From IMG/VR virus record IMGVR_UViG_3300046837_000396, positions 32,182-96,181 of that record: DNA of 64,000 nt. One strand, written 5' to 3'. A model generated the notes under the pieces. The model was not told the DNA's origin. It made no database searches and saw only the letters and a program-made list of their open reading frames with translations. Source of the DNA: a virus. The translations under genes and the position numbers were made by a program. Shown in pieces: positions 23,992 through 33,961 of this stretch (position 1 is the first letter of the stretch; each line of letters begins with the position of its first letter).

Positions 23992-25593
23992 TCAAAGGTC
24001 CCACCCAATAACCTGGGACCCGTTGCCACCGTTCGGCGCCACCACGTATCCGGCGAAGCCACCGCCGTGGTTGACCGTGATTTTGACAGCACTGTTCGCG
24101 ACCGCCGGGTATGGGGTAGCGATCGGAATCTTCACGACTTGGTTCGTGAAGTAGGCCTGGCCGACGATGGAGGTGACGACACCGTCGGCCGCGATCCCGA
24201 TCACGTTCCCAGACCCATCGTCGAACGTCACGTTATAGCCGCAGAGCGCCGCTGATGTGGCGTTCGTCGAGTAGGTCGTGGTCAGGTGAAGCAGAATCGC
24301 TTTCGCATTCGCCGGGTAATGAGTACCGCCGGCGAGGTCGTATACGGTCGAGGCGCTCGTGGAGCTCGTCGGGACAAGCGCTGACGTACCGCTGGACCCT
24401 TCGTCCGATTCCTGGTTGAACGTCTTGCCGTCGCTGACGCCCCGGAGGATCGGAGCTCCCGCCGAGTTAACCATTCCGCCAAACACGCACGCCGCGGTTC
24501 CGGCGGCGGAGCCGGCCGGAAACCCAAATGCCGTCGGGAGCGGGATCGCGATTGTGTTTTGGTTGTGGGTCGGAACCGGCCCATTCGTATGAGGGGCCAG
24601 AACCGGGATCCCGCGGAGCGGGCCGGGTTGGCGACTTCCGCTCGCGACGCTCGTGTACCGGCACCACCGCGGAAGTCCAAACGGTTCCGCCAGCCAAAGG
24701 TAATAGGGGCGGTTTGCCGTTACGGCGTAGCCGGCCGGCTGAAGCTCGCTACTCGTAAAGTCGAGCGATGTTGCGATCGAAACCGCGTCCGTCGTCATGG
24801 TTCCGCCGAGGATACGGCCACCGGGGCCGACCGTTTCGGCCCACCCCTGAAGGCCCGGGGTCGCGACCATTCGGTAGTGATGATCGACGCGTGAACGGTC
24901 CCGCGTGAACTTCCCCGCCACCTCGGCCCGATCGGCCGCAAGCGGTCTGACGTCCCACATGTACGGGACGGCGTTCCAGGTCGCGGCCCCGTTCGGGACT
25001 AGCGCGACGAGGAGCGGTACCCACCCCGCGACGGTCGTGACGCCCGACGCGATCGCCCCAACACGAATCCGGTAACCGAACCGCGATGCCGCGACCTTGT
25101 TGACGAGCGCGGGCGAAAAGAGCTGGGAAGCTGGGTTGTAGATGTCGCGATTGTCGGCTTCGAGAACCGTATCGATCCGCTGGCACTCGACCACGTAGAT
25201 TTGGGTCCCGCCCGACGAGTTCGTCGGCATCGCGAGCGACGAACCGGTCTGGACTCCCGGATCGTTGACGAGCTTGTAGGGGCTATCGTCCGGCGACGGC
25301 GTGCTGTCGGGATCGACAACGATCGCGACCCCTGGGTCGACGAGCGTGTTGGCGGATGCCATCTGGGGGCGGACCAACAGACCGTTCAGGATCGCGGCCC
25401 TCATCGGACTCGTACTGGCGGCCCCGACGGAACCAGCCCCGTTCGAGTTCGAAAAGTCCCCCTGGTAGTCGAGCAGGTACGCGAGGATCGACGAAAGGTC
25501 CATCCCCTGGAAGGCCTGCATCCGGTTCAGGTCAGACGACAGTGCGCGTTCGCGCGGGTTATAGATCTCAGTCTTCCGTCCGCTCGCGCTCAT
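23992..25593 (-). CDS. Tail fibre or appendage structural protein
   Basis: 533 residues. The N-terminal 90 residues (NPRERALSSDLNRMQAFQGMDLSSILAYLLD) look like an attachment domain. The rest is Gly/Ser/Thr/Ala-rich beta sequence with few charges, typical of fibres and receptor-contact proteins. It follows the baseplate genes, the usual place for tail fibres. No carbohydrate-binding fold could be named. Confidence 0.6.
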   Translation of the reverse strand: MSASGRKTEIYNPRERALSSDLNRMQAFQGMDLSSILAYLLDYQGDFSNSNGAGSVGAASTSPMRAAILNGLLVRPQMASANTLVDPGVAIVVDPDSTPSPDDSPYKLVNDPGVQTGSSLAMPTNSSGGTQIYVVECQRIDTVLEADNRDIYNPASQLFSPALVNKVAASRFGYRIRVGAIASGVTTVAGWVPLLVALVPNGAATWNAVPYMWDVRPLAADRAEVAGKFTRDRSRVDHHYRMVATPGLQGWAETVGPGGRILGGTMTTDAVSIATSLDFTSSELQPAGYAVTANRPYYLWLAEPFGLPRWCRYTSVASGSRQPGPLRGIPVLAPHTNGPVPTHNQNTIAIPLPTAFGFPAGSAAGTAACVFGGMVNSAGAPILRGVSDGKTFNQESDEGSSGTSALVPTSSTSASTVYDLAGGTHYPANAKAILLHLTTTYSTNATSAALCGYNVTFDDGSGNVIGIAADGVVTSIVGQAYFTNQVVKIPIATPYPAVANSAVKITVNHGGGFAGYVVAPNGGNGSQVIGWDL

Positions 25594-25618
25594 GCGGGAG
25601 GGTACCGCGGTAGGATCG

Positions 25619-27445
25619 TTACGGGCAACCTAGGTCGTCACGAACAAGATCGAACCCGACCCCACCGGCCCGCACGGTGTCGATTACCTGCCAGACCGTT
25701 TGGTAAAAGTTACCCGCGGAGGCCGGATAGCCGTCGTAGAACGTGACGGCTGGCGACGAGTCGTATGCGTTGCTGGTCCCCGAGTCGTACGCGAACCCAA
25801 ATTCGCCGTAATTGACCCCCTGGACCGTAACGAGGAAAAAAGCCCGCATCTCCAAGAAACTGAACAGATACCGGTACCGGAGGGTATGGTCGGGCCCACC
25901 CGAAAGCGTCGAAGGAGGCGTGTAGACTTGGCCGCTGACGGTTCCGTGAAGCGGCAGTGTATTGACGAACGTTCCCTGAACGACCGCGATCGATTCGAGG
26001 AACCGAGGCGTAACGGGACCGACTCCCGATACCTGAAACGCAAGAATCGCCTTCCCGACCGCCGTGATCCCGGTCGTAGGATCCCGCTGTTCGATTCGTT
26101 CGCCTTCGAAGAAGTTGAAGTTTGGAGCCGCAACGGCTCCGTCGATCAGCACGGCCTCCATGTCGTACCAGTCCCCGAGGTCCGGGCGGTCGTAATAAAA
26201 CCCCGGGAGCGACGCGAGCCCCGCTTCGCGCAGGCATCCCTGGATCCCGACAGGCGCCAGTACGCGGTTGAATGCTCTAATGACCGCGCCTGGCGAGACG
26301 ACATCCGACGGAACCGCGATCTTGCGGCGATACGAAAAGTCACCTTCTGCTGGTCCGCGGTGAATGTTACGCTCGCGCCCGAGGGCATCAAGGAACCCGA
26401 GGCGACCACCAGTTGGTTGTTCCTGATTGGTCGTCTCGATTCCCCAGCCCCCGGCTCCCCAGGGAACGAACTCCCAAGCGGCCGTGCCGGATTCCGGCGT
26501 GAGGGTGGAGTCGTACGAAATCGTGCTCGGCGCGGCTGTCGCGAGTGATGTCGCGCCCGTGATGACACCGGCTCCCGTGAAGGTTCCGGATGTCCACTGG
26601 ACGACGAACGACGTCGCGGTCGCGCCGAGAAACGTGCCGGTCGCGCCGGAACCAAATTGGGTTACGGGTTCGCCTTCGATGAAGTTCCCAATCCCGGACG
26701 CATCGAACGCGATATCGCGCGCGACCGACAGAACACCCCCGTCCGTCGGACCCGGCCTCGCGTACCCGACGACTCTTGCGACGCGGCCGACGTTCGACCC
26801 GGCCGTGAACCGAAGGTACTGGCCGACGTGATCCGGCACGAATGTGTCGGGTTTTTGGGCGCAGCGTACGAGGGGGGGCGTGACCGTCGCGTCGTTATTC
26901 GCGAAGTTCGCCGCGATCTGTCGGATCGCCCGAAGCGTGTCGGGTAGCGGGTTGTTGTATCCCCACCCAACGAGTTCGGCTTCTGCCGTGAGGTCGACTT
27001 CGGCGGTATCGCCGGGCGCGAAGCAATACGCGCTCGTTAGGTGATAGAGGCGCCCCGACTCGAAGGCTTCGCCTTCTGCTCCCGGGGTCGCGCCCCAATC
27101 GGTCGTGGTTTCGCCGACCAAAAACGGACCCGCCATCAGGACCAGCGGGATATTGGGGAGCCCGCTCCGCGAGACCGAGAGCGTGACGGTCGCGCGCTTC
27201 TCGCCGGCGGCCGGATCTGATGTCTGGCCGCTCCACGGCAGGATGTACATGGCCTGCGTCGTGACGTCGACGGCCCTCGAGAGACGCTCCAGCATCGCCC
27301 AAGTCTGCGCGTATGCCTCGATCCCGGACCCGTCCCCCTTCTCGAAGAGCGAAGCGGAAAACTGGTTATCGACCGACGATTCCCAGACCGCCTGAAGGTC
27401 CGCGATCGTCAGGGGACCCTGTGCGGCGACGATCGGAACCGTCAT
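25619..27445 (-). CDS. Baseplate-associated structural protein
   Basis: 608 residues, coupled to the J-like baseplate gene by an ATGA overlap. The N-terminal 70 residues are helical, then beta-rich Gly/Thr domains (DATVTPPLVRCAQKPDTFVPDHVGQYLRF) that look like a viral beta-sandwich, ending in a Phe/Tyr-rich domain (FYDGYPASAGNFYQTVWQVIDTV). Its position after gp25-like and J-like wedge genes suggests a wedge or fibre-connecting protein. Function inferred from order. Confidence 0.55.
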   Translation of the reverse strand: MTVPIVAAQGPLTIADLQAVWESSVDNQFSASLFEKGDGSGIEAYAQTWAMLERLSRAVDVTTQAMYILPWSGQTSDPAAGEKRATVTLSVSRSGLPNIPLVLMAGPFLVGETTTDWGATPGAEGEAFESGRLYHLTSAYCFAPGDTAEVDLTAEAELVGWGYNNPLPDTLRAIRQIAANFANNDATVTPPLVRCAQKPDTFVPDHVGQYLRFTAGSNVGRVARVVGYARPGPTDGGVLSVARDIAFDASGIGNFIEGEPVTQFGSGATGTFLGATATSFVVQWTSGTFTGAGVITGATSLATAAPSTISYDSTLTPESGTAAWEFVPWGAGGWGIETTNQEQPTGGRLGFLDALGRERNIHRGPAEGDFSYRRKIAVPSDVVSPGAVIRAFNRVLAPVGIQGCLREAGLASLPGFYYDRPDLGDWYDMEAVLIDGAVAAPNFNFFEGERIEQRDPTTGITAVGKAILAFQVSGVGPVTPRFLESIAVVQGTFVNTLPLHGTVSGQVYTPPSTLSGGPDHTLRYRYLFSFLEMRAFFLVTVQGVNYGEFGFAYDSGTSNAYDSSPAVTFYDGYPASAGNFYQTVWQVIDTVRAGGVGFDLVRDDLGCP

Positions 27446-28581
27446 GCCGCTAGCGTCACGTTCTGCGAAGTCGTCCGGATCGTCTTACCGGCGTCCGGTA
27501 TTACGTCGCCGACAGGCGCGACGATCGTGCTGTTGGCGGGCGTTGTCGGATCGGTCGTGACGACGAGCCCATCACTTCGGAAGCGGGCCAAAACCGCCTG
27601 AAGGTCCGCGATTCTGAGCGGGTTGTTGACCGGAATCGAATTGATGAACCCAACGACCGCCGACAAGACGGCCTGGGTCAGCGAAACCGTGTCGACGTTC
27701 GCCTCGAACGCGAGCCTCAGGACGACGTCGACGATCTCGGGCTGGCTCGTCACGACGATGACGGCAATCCCGGCCGCCCGATACTCACCGAGGGATGTCG
27801 AGACGCGGTTCGCGAGCGCTTGATTCGAAACACCTGAACCGTCCGCCACGTACAGGATCACGACCCGAGCGGGCGTCGACCCGACCGTCGTGACCTCCGA
27901 CGCCTGAGCCGATACGACTCCCGGAACCTGGCGGGCCCCGAGCTCGATCGCCTTGAGGGTCCCGCGGCGAGCCGTCAGCCAGAAGTCACGAACACGGTTT
28001 CGGAAGTCCTCGTCTTGTTCGCGGTCCGCGCCTCCCGCGGTCGCGACCGGATTGTTCACCGTCAGGGTCGGGTCGAACGGAACGTTCGCCGGCGCCTGCG
28101 GTGGGATTCTCCGGATCTGGTTCGCCCCGACCTGAAAGTCGCGCCCGGCCTGAACCGCCTGAACGTCAGCGCTCGACGTCAGGTCAGTACCCGAGAACGC
28201 AGCCGTTGAGGTCGTGACGTACTCGATCCCGTCGTTCGTCGTGACTTTCGTGCCGACCAGGATCGACCCGGCCCCCACGGTGGCCGATACTCGCGAAAAC
28301 TGAACGGTCCCGACGGCAGGAGACGCGCCGAACCGCGCCGTCTGGTACCGGTCCCAGGCGAAGCGGTCGAGGTCCTCGTCCTCGGCCCCATCGAGCAGGA
28401 GGCGATTGACCGAGTACGCGAGCTGTTTGACGATCTCGAACGCGACGACGCTCGTCGAGCCGACGAAAACGTTGACGTCGCTCCCCTGGACGTCGATCTG
28501 TTTCGGGTCGATCTTGTTCGCCCGTTCGACGACGTACTGGCGCCCTACCGCAAAGAGGTCGAGCCGGGAGGGCAGATCCAT
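27442..28581 (-). CDS. Baseplate J-like wedge protein
   Basis: 379 residues. The layout fits the J/gp47 family: an N-terminal 'LFAVGRQYVVERANKIDPKQIDVQGSDVNVFV' helical part, a central beta region, then 'GGADREQDEDFRNRVRDFWLTARRGTLKAIELGARQVPGV', a signature-like stretch with the conserved E.D..R.R. pattern. It would polymerise in the wedge that triggers sheath contraction. Confidence 0.85.
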   Translation of the reverse strand: MDLPSRLDLFAVGRQYVVERANKIDPKQIDVQGSDVNVFVGSTSVVAFEIVKQLAYSVNRLLLDGAEDEDLDRFAWDRYQTARFGASPAVGTVQFSRVSATVGAGSILVGTKVTTNDGIEYVTTSTAAFSGTDLTSSADVQAVQAGRDFQVGANQIRRIPPQAPANVPFDPTLTVNNPVATAGGADREQDEDFRNRVRDFWLTARRGTLKAIELGARQVPGVVSAQASEVTTVGSTPARVVILYVADGSGVSNQALANRVSTSLGEYRAAGIAVIVVTSQPEIVDVVLRLAFEANVDTVSLTQAVLSAVVGFINSIPVNNPLRIADLQAVLARFRSDGLVVTTDPTTPANSTIVAPVGDVIPDAGKTIRTTSQNVTLAA

Positions 28582-28621
28582 GGTCGGATCGTGACCCCTG
28601 GGGGCCGTGCCGGCAAAACCC

Positions 28622-29524
28622 CTACCCGGCTACAATCACGACCGGAACGTCGAACCGCTTCGCGGCCCCTACGACCGGTTTGACCAACACGACGTATCGG
28701 GCGAGCTGCGGGGTCGCGGGGTCGTACTGAATCTTGACCTTGACCCTCGAAACGTCCGGCTCCTGCCGGATCTGAGCTTCCGCGGCTGTCGCGATCTTTT
28801 GACGGTTTGCTGGGCTGGCGAGGAGCTTCAGAAAGCTGGCGGTCCCGACCCCGTAGGCGTTCCCGAGATGAAGGAAACTACCCGGGATCGAGAGCATCCG
28901 GCGGAAGACCCGTTTGCGGAGGGACGCGATGCCCTCGTCGAACGCGTAGTCGCCCGACGAATCGACCGGGATCGTTCCGAGAACGAGCGGATCGGTTCCA
29001 TTCGGAAGCGGGTCGAGTGCGCTCGAGAGCGTATCGGGGTGTGCGATATCGCGCGACGGAAGGAGTCCGTCAGGGGTTGGGTCCCGGAACGGCTGCCGGA
29101 CCCCGTAGAAAGTCGCGTGCGCGTTCGCCGGCGAAAGCCCAACGAGGTCGTGAACCGTTACGTCGTAAAGGGCCGGGTAGGGGCTCAGGGGGCGGTCGAG
29201 AATCAGATTCAGAATCGTACCGGCGAGCCCTTGATCATCGACGAGATCGACCCGGATGACCCCGACGGTTCGGGCCGGGAGCCCATCGTACCCGATCGTC
29301 GACGTATCGGGCGTGACCACGTAGTGGAGTGGGTCGCCGGCGTCGTTCGAGTCGAGGAGTCCCGTCACGACAAGGTCTAGCGAAAAGAAGAGCTGCACGA
29401 CGTTTTCGCGGATCGCGAACGCGTTCGAGAGGGCCGGACTGACCGGTACGTCGGTCGGGCCGAGCCCCGCCCACGGGAAAACGCCCCACGGTCCACTACC
29501 CCAGCCGGTATCGACGGTCGTCAC
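28622..29524 (-). CDS. Baseplate wedge protein with gp25/gpW-like C-terminus
   Basis: 300 residues from a GTG at the end of the preceding gene; a start at 29593 would overlap that gene by 56 bases. The C-terminal 120 residues fit the gp25/gpW family: 'SLRKRVFRRMLSIPGSFLHLGNAYGVG....LLASPANRQKIATAAEAQIRQEPDVSRVKVKIQYD'-type helices and a strand. The N-terminal half is beta-rich and may be an added domain. Part of the baseplate wedge with the J-like protein. Confidence 0.7.
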   Translation of the reverse strand: MTTVDTGWGSGPWGVFPWAGLGPTDVPVSPALSNAFAIRENVVQLFFSLDLVVTGLLDSNDAGDPLHYVVTPDTSTIGYDGLPARTVGVIRVDLVDDQGLAGTILNLILDRPLSPYPALYDVTVHDLVGLSPANAHATFYGVRQPFRDPTPDGLLPSRDIAHPDTLSSALDPLPNGTDPLVLGTIPVDSSGDYAFDEGIASLRKRVFRRMLSIPGSFLHLGNAYGVGTASFLKLLASPANRQKIATAAEAQIRQEPDVSRVKVKIQYDPATPQLARYVVLVKPVVGAAKRFDVPVVIVAG

Positions 29525-29537
29525 GCCCCAGATGGTA

Positions 29538-29915
29538 TCAGCTGTCGGCTTCCGCGTCCGGGTCGGGGTCTGCGCGCGAGATCCGACCCCCACCCCACGC
29601 GACCCCCGCGGCGAAGTTGAGGGGGTGCTCGTTCAAAACACCGTCGCACGAGATCCCGACCGCGAGCGCGAACTTCGGGAGAGGGATCGCGAACGGGGGG
29701 ATCGAGAAACTGAGCCCAAACGGGAGTGGTCCCGGAAGCTTGAACCCACAGATCGAGAACGGAAGCGTCGGGACCCGTATTCCTGCGCCCCCAGCGGCGC
29801 CTGGGAATGCCGGGATCGGAGGGAGCTTCAGCGATAACGAGAACGCCGCGGCCTCGTCCGCCAGATCTTGGACGGCCGGCGGCGGAGCGTTCGGGGGCGG
29901 TTGGAATCCCGACAT
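29538..29915 (-). CDS. Pro-rich structural protein between spike and wedge genes
   Basis: 125 residues. A short helical N-terminus leads into long Pro/Phe/Leu repeats (LKLPPIPAFPGAAGG, LPGPLPFGLSFSIPPFAIPLP), then an acidic tail. Pro-rich proteins of this shape occur in tail and baseplate loci of several phages. It may be an extended linker at the tail tip. Function unknown. Confidence 0.55.
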   Translation of the reverse strand: MSGFQPPPNAPPPAVQDLADEAAAFSLSLKLPPIPAFPGAAGGAGIRVPTLPFSICGFKLPGPLPFGLSFSIPPFAIPLPKFALAVGISCDGVLNEHPLNFAAGVAWGGGRISRADPDPDAEADS

Positions 29916-29918
29916 CCG

Positions 29919-30920
29919 TTAGCCTGCCAGAAACCCCGGGCACGTGACGCCCGGATTGTTTCCCGTTGGGTTTGGAAGTTTTCCCGCCATTGCGCCCGCG
30001 AGGGCCGACATGACGGCCGGCGATACGGTTCCGGTACCCGGTACGCCGGCGGCCGACAATACGCTCGCGAGGAACGCATCACGCGCCGGCGGAGCCGATA
30101 GCGCCGCGAGTGCCCCCGGGGCCGAGAACCCCGAGAGTAGGAGCAGAAAGTTGTTCAGAATGTTGAGGACCTGTTCGGTTGTCGCGACGTGTTCGCTCGC
30201 GGTGGCTCCCTGGGTCGAGACCTGGAGCGCCCCGGTCGTTCCGACGACGCTCCCCTGTTCGCCGAGCAGCATGATGGCTTTGCCCGTTACTTCTGCCCTG
30301 ACCTGCTTGTTCTTCTTGTCGAGCTGAAGGACCATCACGGTCGACCCGGGGGTCGTGACGGGGGACGTCTTGTCGGTATCGTCGGTCGTCTGAAGACCAG
30401 CGAAGTCGGGCCCGAGATGAAGGAAGTCACCGAACCCATCCCGGGCCGTCGTTGAGCCGGCGGCCTCCATCATCAGGAGCGCTCCCGTGACGGCGTTCCG
30501 GACCCCCCAGGCCTGCGCGGTTTCGACCATCCAGGGCGCCTTCATGCGCCGGAACCCGAAGTTGTTTTGAGTCGGATCGTTCGCCGCGACCGTATCGGGC
30601 CACGCGTCGAGCTCGTTGTTCATCCGCGCGACGATCACGGGATGGGCGCGTTCGTCCCCTTCCGGGATCAGGACCAAGACTTCGTCGTTCGCCGCGAACG
30701 GATAGTACTCGCCTTCGCCGGCGCCCGCGACACCCCCCGCGACCCGGCACCGGCACGGGATCCCGGACGGCTGAAGCGTCACGTCGACGATCGGGCCGAG
30801 CCCTTTCTCGAACGTAACGGATCGGGAATCGGGTCCGTCCGGATCGACGGTACCGTACGAGACCCACTGGCGCGTATCGGCGCCAGGAAAACTCGTCATA
30901 TCGCTGAGCTCGCGCTCCAT
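29919..30920 (-). CDS. Baseplate spike (gpV/gp5-like OB-fold) protein
   Basis: 333 residues. The N-terminal domain (residues about 12-110) matches the OB-fold of P2 gpV/T4 gp5 spikes: 'YGTVDPDG......VTFEKGLGPIVDVTL', 'EVLVLIPEGDERAHPVIVARMNNE'. The C-terminal half is Gly/Ala-rich and repetitive with 'QVRAEVTGKAIMLLGEQGSVVG', which could form the trimeric needle. It overlaps the hub gene by one base. Expected to pierce the host envelope. Confidence 0.75.
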   Translation of the reverse strand: MERELSDMTSFPGADTRQWVSYGTVDPDGPDSRSVTFEKGLGPIVDVTLQPSGIPCRCRVAGGVAGAGEGEYYPFAANDEVLVLIPEGDERAHPVIVARMNNELDAWPDTVAANDPTQNNFGFRRMKAPWMVETAQAWGVRNAVTGALLMMEAAGSTTARDGFGDFLHLGPDFAGLQTTDDTDKTSPVTTPGSTVMVLQLDKKNKQVRAEVTGKAIMLLGEQGSVVGTTGALQVSTQGATASEHVATTEQVLNILNNFLLLLSGFSAPGALAALSAPPARDAFLASVLSAAGVPGTGTVSPAVMSALAGAMAGKLPNPTGNNPGVTCPGFLAG

Positions 30921-32680
30921 CAGGACACCTTCGGCTGACGCTTCGTCGGGCCGGCCCCTTTCGGACTCTTCTGCTCTTCACCCTGCGGAAGCTCTTGGTC
31001 CATCCTGACCTCGACGTAGTTCACGCCGCCGATCGTGAACGAGACCCCATCGTCGATCGACCATTCGCCGGAGTACTCGCGAAGTCGGAACGTCGATTGA
31101 AACCCCGCGTTCGCGTACGCGGCCGCATAGGCGTTCGCGAGGTCGGCCGAGTAACCGGCTGCCTCGAGGAATCGGCGGGCCCCGTCCGCGACCAACATCT
31201 CCTGCTCGATCCCCGTAAGGGTCGAGTAGTCCGCATCGCGATTGACCAGGATCTCGAACGCATCCCCCGGCTTCATGTCGAAGATATCGGGATCTTCGTT
31301 CCCACCGCCGAACGAAGCGAGGTTCCGGGTCTTGAGCGTCACGGCGAGCTCGTTCCGACCGACCGTTTCGTAGATCGACTGCGCGATGACCCGCATCGTT
31401 TTCTCGTCCTCGATTCCCGAGACTCGCCAGACGAGATACTTCTGCTCGCTGTGACCGTCCCCGGGGTTCGCGCTCGTCACGATCGCGCTCGCCGGAAACC
31501 GAACGACCAACACCTTCTTTCGCTTCGCGATGTAGGACCGAACCTCGACATTCGTTGGGGCCGTCTTCGCGTACCGGCGCGCGACCTTGTAGCCCAGGAC
31601 GTTTCGCCCGTAGATGAAGTGACGGCGCTCCATCTGGAGGCCCGACGGGAGCGTGCGGGTCGTGAACGGATCCTCGGGTCGCTGCGATACCGTGCTCGAT
31701 AGCATCGAACGGGCCCGCTGAATCACCACGACGGTCCCCTCGACCATCACGACGTGTCCGAGCGCCCCGCAGGCATCCGTCAGGTAGTCCCAGACCGACA
31801 TCTTGTTCGGCGACCCACCGGCTTTCGTTGGGGCCGGCCCGAGCTTGGGCTTGTAGGACGTCTTGGAAAGCGCTCCGTCGAGCGACGGAACCTGCTCGCC
31901 GGCGGGCCGGCACTCGACCGCCATACCGGCGAACTGGGGGAAGTTCGACAGGTACGTCGCGATCGCTTCATCGATTGGCTTGTTGGCCGCCAAGACGAGT
32001 CTCGGGGGCGCATCCTGGTCGATCAGAACCTTCGTATTGTCCCGGCACGTTAGGGTCGCGATCGGTTCGTTGTCCTCGTCCCAGTCGACCTCCCACTCGT
32101 CGACCCAGCCCTGAAACCGAAGATTCGACCGCGGTCGACCGGTCGCGTCGACCCAACCGTCCGGGAGTAGGAACGCGCCGGCGGCGCCCGGCGTTCGGTC
32201 GGCGGCCGAGTGTTCGTCCCCCTGCATCGCGGCCTCGTAGTCGGACGCCTTGATGGTTCCGACGTAAAGCTCGACCGCGCAGGTCCGGATCGCCCTCGGG
32301 TCGAACGGTGCGTCGACGAACTTCAGGACCAACTTCAGTTCGTTCGCACTCCGGATCCCGTTCTCCTTCCACGACGCCTGTTTCGGCACGACCCCACCGA
32401 TCGACCACGATAGGCCATCGGCGCTCTTGTCTTCCTGCTGGGGGCTGTCGGCGGAACCCGACTTCGGCGATAGGACGAGCCGCTTCGTTCCGGCGGGCGC
32501 ATCCGGATCCTGCCGGACCTCGAGCGCGTTCCGGGATGACTTCGTTCCCCGGAGCGTTTGGACGAGCTTCCGCGGCGCGTCTCCCTTTACGACCGGCGAT
32601 CCGAACTCTTCGAACCGGACGATCAGCCGCGCCTTCGCAAGCGGGTAGTAGGACTGTTCAGGCTGTTCGGGATCCGGCAC
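30920..32680 (-). CDS. Baseplate hub protein (gpD/gp27-like)
   Basis: 586 residues, located directly upstream of the spike gene as in P2-like and T4-like baseplates. It is a large beta-rich protein with 'GWVDEWEVDWDEDNEPIATLTCRDNTKVLIDQ', 'MSVWDYLTDACGALGHVVMVEGTVVVIQRA' and 'KYLVWRVSGIEDEKTMRVIAQSIYETVGR', which suit the late-control/hub fold that holds the spike on the tail tube. C-terminus basic and low-complexity. Confidence 0.7.
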   Translation of the reverse strand: MPDPEQPEQSYYPLAKARLIVRFEEFGSPVVKGDAPRKLVQTLRGTKSSRNALEVRQDPDAPAGTKRLVLSPKSGSADSPQQEDKSADGLSWSIGGVVPKQASWKENGIRSANELKLVLKFVDAPFDPRAIRTCAVELYVGTIKASDYEAAMQGDEHSAADRTPGAAGAFLLPDGWVDATGRPRSNLRFQGWVDEWEVDWDEDNEPIATLTCRDNTKVLIDQDAPPRLVLAANKPIDEAIATYLSNFPQFAGMAVECRPAGEQVPSLDGALSKTSYKPKLGPAPTKAGGSPNKMSVWDYLTDACGALGHVVMVEGTVVVIQRARSMLSSTVSQRPEDPFTTRTLPSGLQMERRHFIYGRNVLGYKVARRYAKTAPTNVEVRSYIAKRKKVLVVRFPASAIVTSANPGDGHSEQKYLVWRVSGIEDEKTMRVIAQSIYETVGRNELAVTLKTRNLASFGGGNEDPDIFDMKPGDAFEILVNRDADYSTLTGIEQEMLVADGARRFLEAAGYSADLANAYAAAYANAGFQSTFRLREYSGEWSIDDGVSFTIGGVNYVEVRMDQELPQGEEQKSPKGAGPTKRQPKVS

Positions 32681-32711
32681 CCCTAAGGGTCCCAGCGGGG
32701 GGCCGGAGCCG

Positions 32712-33932
32712 TCAAGCGGTCCGCTGCGGATCGAGGATCGGGATGACTAGGGTTCGGCCGGGCGTCAGGGTCCGCTGATGCCACGGAAGGTGGTTCGCGC
32801 GCGCGATATCGACGGCCCGGTCCGGGGTCCCGTAGTGCTTCTGCGAGACGCTCGCCATGGTGTCGCCATCCTTGCACACGTGAACCTCGACCGTTTTCCG
32901 AGGAACGAGCGCGCGGGGACCGGACGCGATGAGACGATCCTCCATCTTGGACGCGTCCGTGCCGAGCTGATTCGCCGCGTCGTGGACGCGACCGAAGTAC
33001 CGCATCGAGCGACCGATCGCGACGACGTCCTGAATATGCGTCATGGTCTCGACCGGAGTTCGGTCGATCTGGTCCTTCCCCTGATTGACCGCGAGCCTCA
33101 TGCTCGCCGCGAGGGTCTTGCCAGCGCTCGCGATCTGGCTCGGGATCGTGGCGGCTTTCTGCGCGACCCCGATGATTCGGCCGACGTCGTTCGCGATCCG
33201 GGTCGTCTGATCGATCATCGTATCGACGATCGCGGCCGGCCCGAGCGCGATCGTTTCGAGTGACCCGAGCGTCAGGAATGTTGAGGTCGCGATCGGTGGC
33301 GCCGTGTTGTCGGCCGCTGCCTGGGCGGCCGCGCTTCGCTCGAGTTGTGCGGCCGACCGGGCCGCCACACCCGCGATCTCGTTCGCGGAGCTCGCGAGCC
33401 CCCGGGTCGCGCTCGCGAGGTCACCCTCGCGGGTCGAGACCGCCTTCTGTTGGGCACCACCGCGGCCAGACCAGTCGAAGCGGGCTTTCCACCGGACGTC
33501 GTACGCGGTGTCGGCGAGCCCCTCGAGCGACGTCAGGCGCCCCTCGCGTGAGCGCGTCGCGCGCGTCGACCCGTTCTCGTCCTGAACGATCCACTGGACC
33601 CGAAGCTTCGTGCCCTTGATTCGGAATTCGTCGAGCGCATCCCAGAGGTCGAACGGCGACACGACCTTCTGGTCCCCCTCGGGGGTCGAGATCACACACG
33701 GGGTCTTGGCCAGACGGGTGCGGTTCCACTCCCCCTCCCATTCGGAGGGTTCCTCCTGGGGACCCAGAACCTGCTGGGTCGCCTCGATCGAGTTCCCCGG
33801 GTACCAGGTCGTCTTGACGTTCTGGGTACCCTTCCAGCTCGCGCCCTTCAGCGGCAGGCCGGCCCCCCGGAGCTCAACACGCTCGCCGGACGGACCAAGG
33901 TCCTCGATCACAAGCGTGCTGAGGATCGCCAC
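32712..33932 (-). CDS. LysM-containing baseplate/tail protein
   Basis: 406 residues, GTG start. The N-terminal 170 residues are beta-rich (TWYPGNSIEATQQVLGP and following) like gp53/DNA circularisation proteins of tails. The middle is helical Ala-rich. The last 60 residues are a LysM repeat: 'VEVHVCKDGDTMASVSQKHYGTPDRAVDIARANHL...LTPGRTLVIP'. LysM domains in tail-hub proteins contact the tape measure or peptidoglycan. A 20-bp palindrome lies just 5 bases upstream of the start and supplies part of the GGTGAG ribosome-binding sequence. Confidence 0.75.
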   Translation of the reverse strand: MAILSTLVIEDLGPSGERVELRGAGLPLKGASWKGTQNVKTTWYPGNSIEATQQVLGPQEEPSEWEGEWNRTRLAKTPCVISTPEGDQKVVSPFDLWDALDEFRIKGTKLRVQWIVQDENGSTRATRSREGRLTSLEGLADTAYDVRWKARFDWSGRGGAQQKAVSTREGDLASATRGLASSANEIAGVAARSAAQLERSAAAQAAADNTAPPIATSTFLTLGSLETIALGPAAIVDTMIDQTTRIANDVGRIIGVAQKAATIPSQIASAGKTLAASMRLAVNQGKDQIDRTPVETMTHIQDVVAIGRSMRYFGRVHDAANQLGTDASKMEDRLIASGPRALVPRKTVEVHVCKDGDTMASVSQKHYGTPDRAVDIARANHLPWHQRTLTPGRTLVIPILDPQRTA

Positions 33933-33937
33933 GGCTC

Positions 33938-33957
33938 ACCGCGCCGCGCGGCGCGGT
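33938..33957. repeat. Dispersed 20-bp palindrome, copy 6 (exact)
   Basis: Exact copy, intergenic, starting 5 bases upstream of the GTG start of the LysM gene, so it replaces the usual ribosome-binding site region. Downstream flank on the minus strand is GAGCC, as in copy 4. Confidence 0.95.
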
Positions 33958-33961
33958 CCCC

